Below are positions 56,223 to 60,000 of a stretch of 60,000 bases of DNA, one piece after another; position 1 is the first letter of the stretch, and the number at the start of each line of letters is the position of its first letter. Location of the stretch: assembly GCF_001039355.2 (NCBI RefSeq), contig NW_019775414.1:188001-248000 (forward strand). The letters run 5' to 3'. Below the pieces are notes generated by a model. That model saw nothing but the letters and a program-made list of their open reading frames with translations, had not been told where the DNA came from and did not search any database. A program made the translations under genes and the position numbers. The stretch is from Lingula anatina (taxonomy: Eukaryota > Brachiopoda > Lingulata > Lingulida > Lingulidae).

Positions 56223-59200
56223 AAAAACATATTGTTGCTTGAAACATATTTCACTTGAGATGATACAGTAATGACATCAGACAAAAGTTTTCTAATTATG
56301 CATAAAAAGGAGCATTGTATTTTCCTTTTATTTTGGTGATAAATTTATAATTGGAAGGTATTTTTCAAACCTGTACATTTTGTATCAGCATGCAGAAGGT
56401 TAGCTTATTTGGGGTTTGTAGTAAACTATATTGATTGAATAACATGGCATCATAATCAACTCGACGTATAAATTAAAAGATAGAGCCCACCACCCTAACA
56501 ATATACTTATTGAATGAGTCTGATCCAGATTTCAAGACACTGCCCCTATTGATCCTAGTGCTAACATACCTTTGGTCCAGTACAATCCATGAAAAAGTGT
56601 CCTAGTTATTAATTTATTCACAAGCATGCTATTTTTGATTTCTGCCACTGAGGTTTTAAAGGTTTTTGGTCTTGCAAAGTTTTATCTGATACGTGTATTG
56701 ACTTTGATCTGGCATGATTGATTGGTAGATTTAAAGGCTAGTTATTGGGAGGTCTTTGAAGTCGTAGACTCCCTGTTACACCAGGGTTAATTAAGACCCT
56801 GACAATTAGTGAATTATATTTAATATTTGTTGATACCCTGCCCTCTGGGTGTTTTAACTTTTAATCGATTGAAAGTCAGTGTGACATCATCCTTGTAGAG
56901 TTCAAACAAAAAATAATCTTCAATTTTATATTTTGTTTGTTTATTGATTATATCAAATGGGGCAACAAAATGTAGCTGTTGGAGGTTTTTAAACTAAAAT
57001 AAACAAAACCTCAAAGATATCTTTTTCATTTTTAACTATCCTTTGATCTTTTACATTTAATGTTTAATTTGGTGCTTTCACATTTAATGCCTAATTTGTA
57101 GATGGCTAAATACCAGATAAAGGATGTAGACTCAATTAATCAAATTTACTGGATAAAAGAACTTAAAAGTACAGCCGTGAAAAAATGATCATGATCTTTT
57201 GTAATCAATGAGTATTATAGGACTCTGCCTATGGCTGGTTTCACAATCATAATTCACCACCTCCTGCTGAGTCTTTAACTGTTTCTGTCTTTAACCATTC
57301 TTTTTAAGGCATCGTTAACTTTGATATAATGTTATTTAATGGACAAGTGAGCAATAGTTGGCTTGAATGATCTTAACCTAAAACTTGTCACAAAGTTTGC
57401 GTTCAATTAGAAAAAAATACACGATTTATTATGGGAAATGTACACAGAGAAATGCACTGTAAATCCTCACGCTTTAGGAATTGGGGACAATTATTAAAAT
57501 GTCATGATTTCCTAAATTCATAGTAGTGGAAAATGTTGTGGTTTCATATGAACCAAGAAGAGATCTGTTAAGGGCTATGAATTATTCATATATGTGTGTT
57601 TGTCTGTGTGTGTTGATGTAATGTGTGTATATGAATAAGTTATTGTAATGTTGAACTTAGACAAAAGACATTGTTGAACCAAATGAGTAAGTAGACTGTA
57701 TGTAATCCAGCTTAATGTTCCTCATTATTTAAAAACTGCTCTTATGTGCACTTGTATGTGTTGGATGCATACGTTTGAAAATTATTCTGTTTAATAAAAA
57801 CATAATATACAGAAGAGCATTTGGGTCTATGTAACATATCTTATGAGTGTTGAAAACTATGCATAGCATTCATAACTTCATTGACTTAAACTGGAAATAG
57901 TCTAGAGACACCTGATTACTTACTATGGGATTTAAGACATGAGGGTTTGTTGGGAGGGGGGGGGGCATATATGAACTATGTCTGATTTCACTCACAGCAG
58001 TACTCACTTGCCTGCTAAAATATTATTTCAGTATTTTTGAAAATACCGAGTTGGGATTATTATGCTGTATAAAATTTGATGTCATGTGAACTGATTGATA
58101 ATTTGATGAAATTAATTTGACAGAAATAGTCATTGACCGAGATTACGTGTGCTCCTCCTCTCTTCAGTGCTAGTGTGACCACCAGAGAGAGGGTCCATAA
58201 CTCCTCACATCACCATCAAAAATTTCCTAATTGACTTGTAAGATTTAACTGCTGGTGAACAATATGATTATCTAACTTCAATTTTGTACAAATAATTTAT
58301 TTCAAAGGTTGGTCAAGATTACATGTACTCCTCCCTATTTGACCACCAGAGTGACCATTAGGTGGCCACCAGGGAGTCACACGTGATTTAAACCATTCAT
58401 TGGTCACTCCCTGGGGGCATTGGAGCAGATAATTGTATTAAGCCTTGGGTATATATTTCTTTCATTGACCAGTAGTGACCAAAAAGTCTGGCCACACAAT
58501 CATCAATCCATCATGGTGGTCATTGGTCAGTTGTGTACGGAACACACTGATTTAATCATCCACTAACTTTCAGAAGTTTCACTTAATTATCTCATCAACT
58601 GGGTTTGATTTTAAAACAACAGTTCAAAGGGCTAGTTAATCAATATATTAGTTAGAGCCATGCTTGTGGCATATCAATATTATTATCGAGATTTCATTTG
58701 AAAAGTAAGAATGTTTGCTGAAAATAATCTGCTTGAAATTTAAGCTTATTTTCTTCTAAACAAATTTTCAGTGGGGAAAAAATAAGAAACAAAAATAAGA
58801 TGCTCACCACAAAGAAGGAAATGTTTCCAATGAATAGTAGTAATGAGTGCCTAAGTGGTGTGTGTCTGTTAATTAGGCCTTACTTCATTGTGTGCCCTGT
58901 TAATTAAAAGTAAACACAGACTTTCCTTTCACTTAATCAGTAACAAGACACCCCTGTGGCATGTTGGTTTGAAATTAAATTAATTTATTAAGTTTGGGTT
59001 GATAATTAGTACTAAGGATCGGGCTTTTTGATGCAACAATCCCAGAGTCTATCAGACGCCAAGGGTTGGACTTTCTGGACAGGCTAATATTTAAGGTCAC
59101 AGAATTTTAAATAATAATAACTCTAGCAAAGATTATAGATTCAATGTAAAACTTGATACTCTTTGTTGTAACATTTTAACCCATTGTAAATTGGGGTTTA

Positions 59201-60000
59201 GGACAAAAATAAAAATAAATAAATAAATGTAATTGTTATTAGTAAAGCAATACTGAAATTTATCATTATAAAACAATTTCTATGTGTGGCATTTAACAAA
59301 TAATGTAATGCTTGCATCCTCATTCCTTTCTTTTTTCTTTTTTTTTTTAGTAATCATTTTTCACAATATTAGAAAATTTTTCACAATATTAGAAAATTTC
59401 ACATTAACTTTCCAAAAGTACTTTGATACAGATAAAATTACTCAAATGCCCTCTGTACATGAATAGTATAAAAGTGCTTGCAGAATGTAGGTCAATATGT
59501 TTAGCTTAACTTTCATGTTGTATTACAATCTCATCCCACTCACATGTGGGGAATATAATTGTTATTTTGTGAATGGGATAAATGCAAGCATAGATTCCTA
59601 TTCCAATCATGACTTTTGTCAGTTACTATTCATCTTCCTTATCAGTCTTCATTCATCTCGTTGGAGAAACATGGATGAAATTTAAATGCGGTGTGAATTC
59701 AGCATTTCATGGAAAGCAACAGTGGTATTAAAGATTTTGAAAACAAACTACCTGAAGATAAGAAGAAGAAAATTTCACTACTTTCTCCATGAAGAAAGAA
59801 CACAATATATTAGGGAAATTTTCATAATCAAGCCTGGATTTCTATAATGCGATATTTATCAAAATTTAAGCATTGAAATAGTTAGACTGAAAAAAGGCTT
59901 TACAGGATTTTTTAAACATGTTTTTAACCTCATAATAATCTTTTTAAATATGTTTTATTTAATCCCATAAGCAGGCACCCCAAGAAATTAATACTTAGAC
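56223..60000. other. Region downstream of NLE1, no gene recognised
   Basis: AT-rich sequence without a recognisable coding exon on either strand. It includes a poly-G run near 57955, a repeat-rich patch at 58130-58520 with inverted CCAGGGAGT/ACTCCCTGG words, an AAAT run near 59205-59228 and a 20-bp tandem pair at 59359-59399. Confidence 0.45.
59359..59399. repeat. 20-bp tandem duplicate
   Basis: TTCACAATATTAGAAAATTT occurs twice in direct succession. Confidence 0.9.

Overview
This is animal nuclear DNA: AT-rich, CpG-poor, with genes split by GT-AG introns, many microsatellites and old mobile elements. Frequent ACATGTACATGTA-like words and the mix of transposon remnants suggest a lophotrochozoan, probably a bivalve mollusc. 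That taxonomic call is inference, because nothing in the window is species-diagnostic. One 651-base N gap (5269-5919) and one single N (44520) mark it as a draft assembly.

Five host genes can be reconstructed exon by exon. (1) The first three coding exons of a hexokinase lie on the minus strand (414-1440) and run off the left edge. (2) POLR3B, the second-largest subunit of RNA polymerase III, has 28 coding exons on the plus strand (3181-32789) and joins into one frame of 1131 codons. (3) TMED2, a p24 cargo receptor, is on the plus strand (33900-37220) and carries two tandem, similar 108-nt exons that look mutually exclusive, plus a possible 78-nt cassette exon. (4) MRPL18 (uL18m) is on the minus strand (38082-40334) with 6 coding exons. 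(5) NLE1 (Notchless) is on the plus strand (41272-55843) with 13 coding exons.

The layout is compact in pairs. Hexokinase and POLR3B are head to head. TMED2 and MRPL18 are tail to tail, with polyadenylation signals only about 25 bp apart. MRPL18 and NLE1 are head to head across about 300 bp that holds two ETS-type ACCGGAAGT sites. Three of the five genes serve RNA or ribosome production: Pol III, the mitochondrial 60S-equivalent subunit, and cytosolic 60S assembly.

The long introns hold the accessory content. POLR3B intron 1 (16 kb) contains the assembly gap, a complete 997-codon same-strand gene with a transposase-like core and a Tudor-like tail, a 0.36-kb tandem duplication, and a broken minus-strand retroelement. 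POLR3B intron 10 contains a 2972-bp DNA transposon with 40-bp terminal inverted repeats, TTAA target duplications and a decayed THAP domain (Kolobok-like). TMED2 and NLE1 introns contain several MITEs. One pair of MITEs sits in tandem sharing a TTA target site, and a perfect 100-bp palindrome is fused to a copy of an NLE1 exon-intron boundary. One NLE1 exon appears twice around the single N, almost certainly an allelic assembly error.

From 55844 to the right edge I recognise no gene. No tRNA, rRNA or CRISPR array was seen. All identifications come from recalled family sequences and reading-frame logic, not from database searches.
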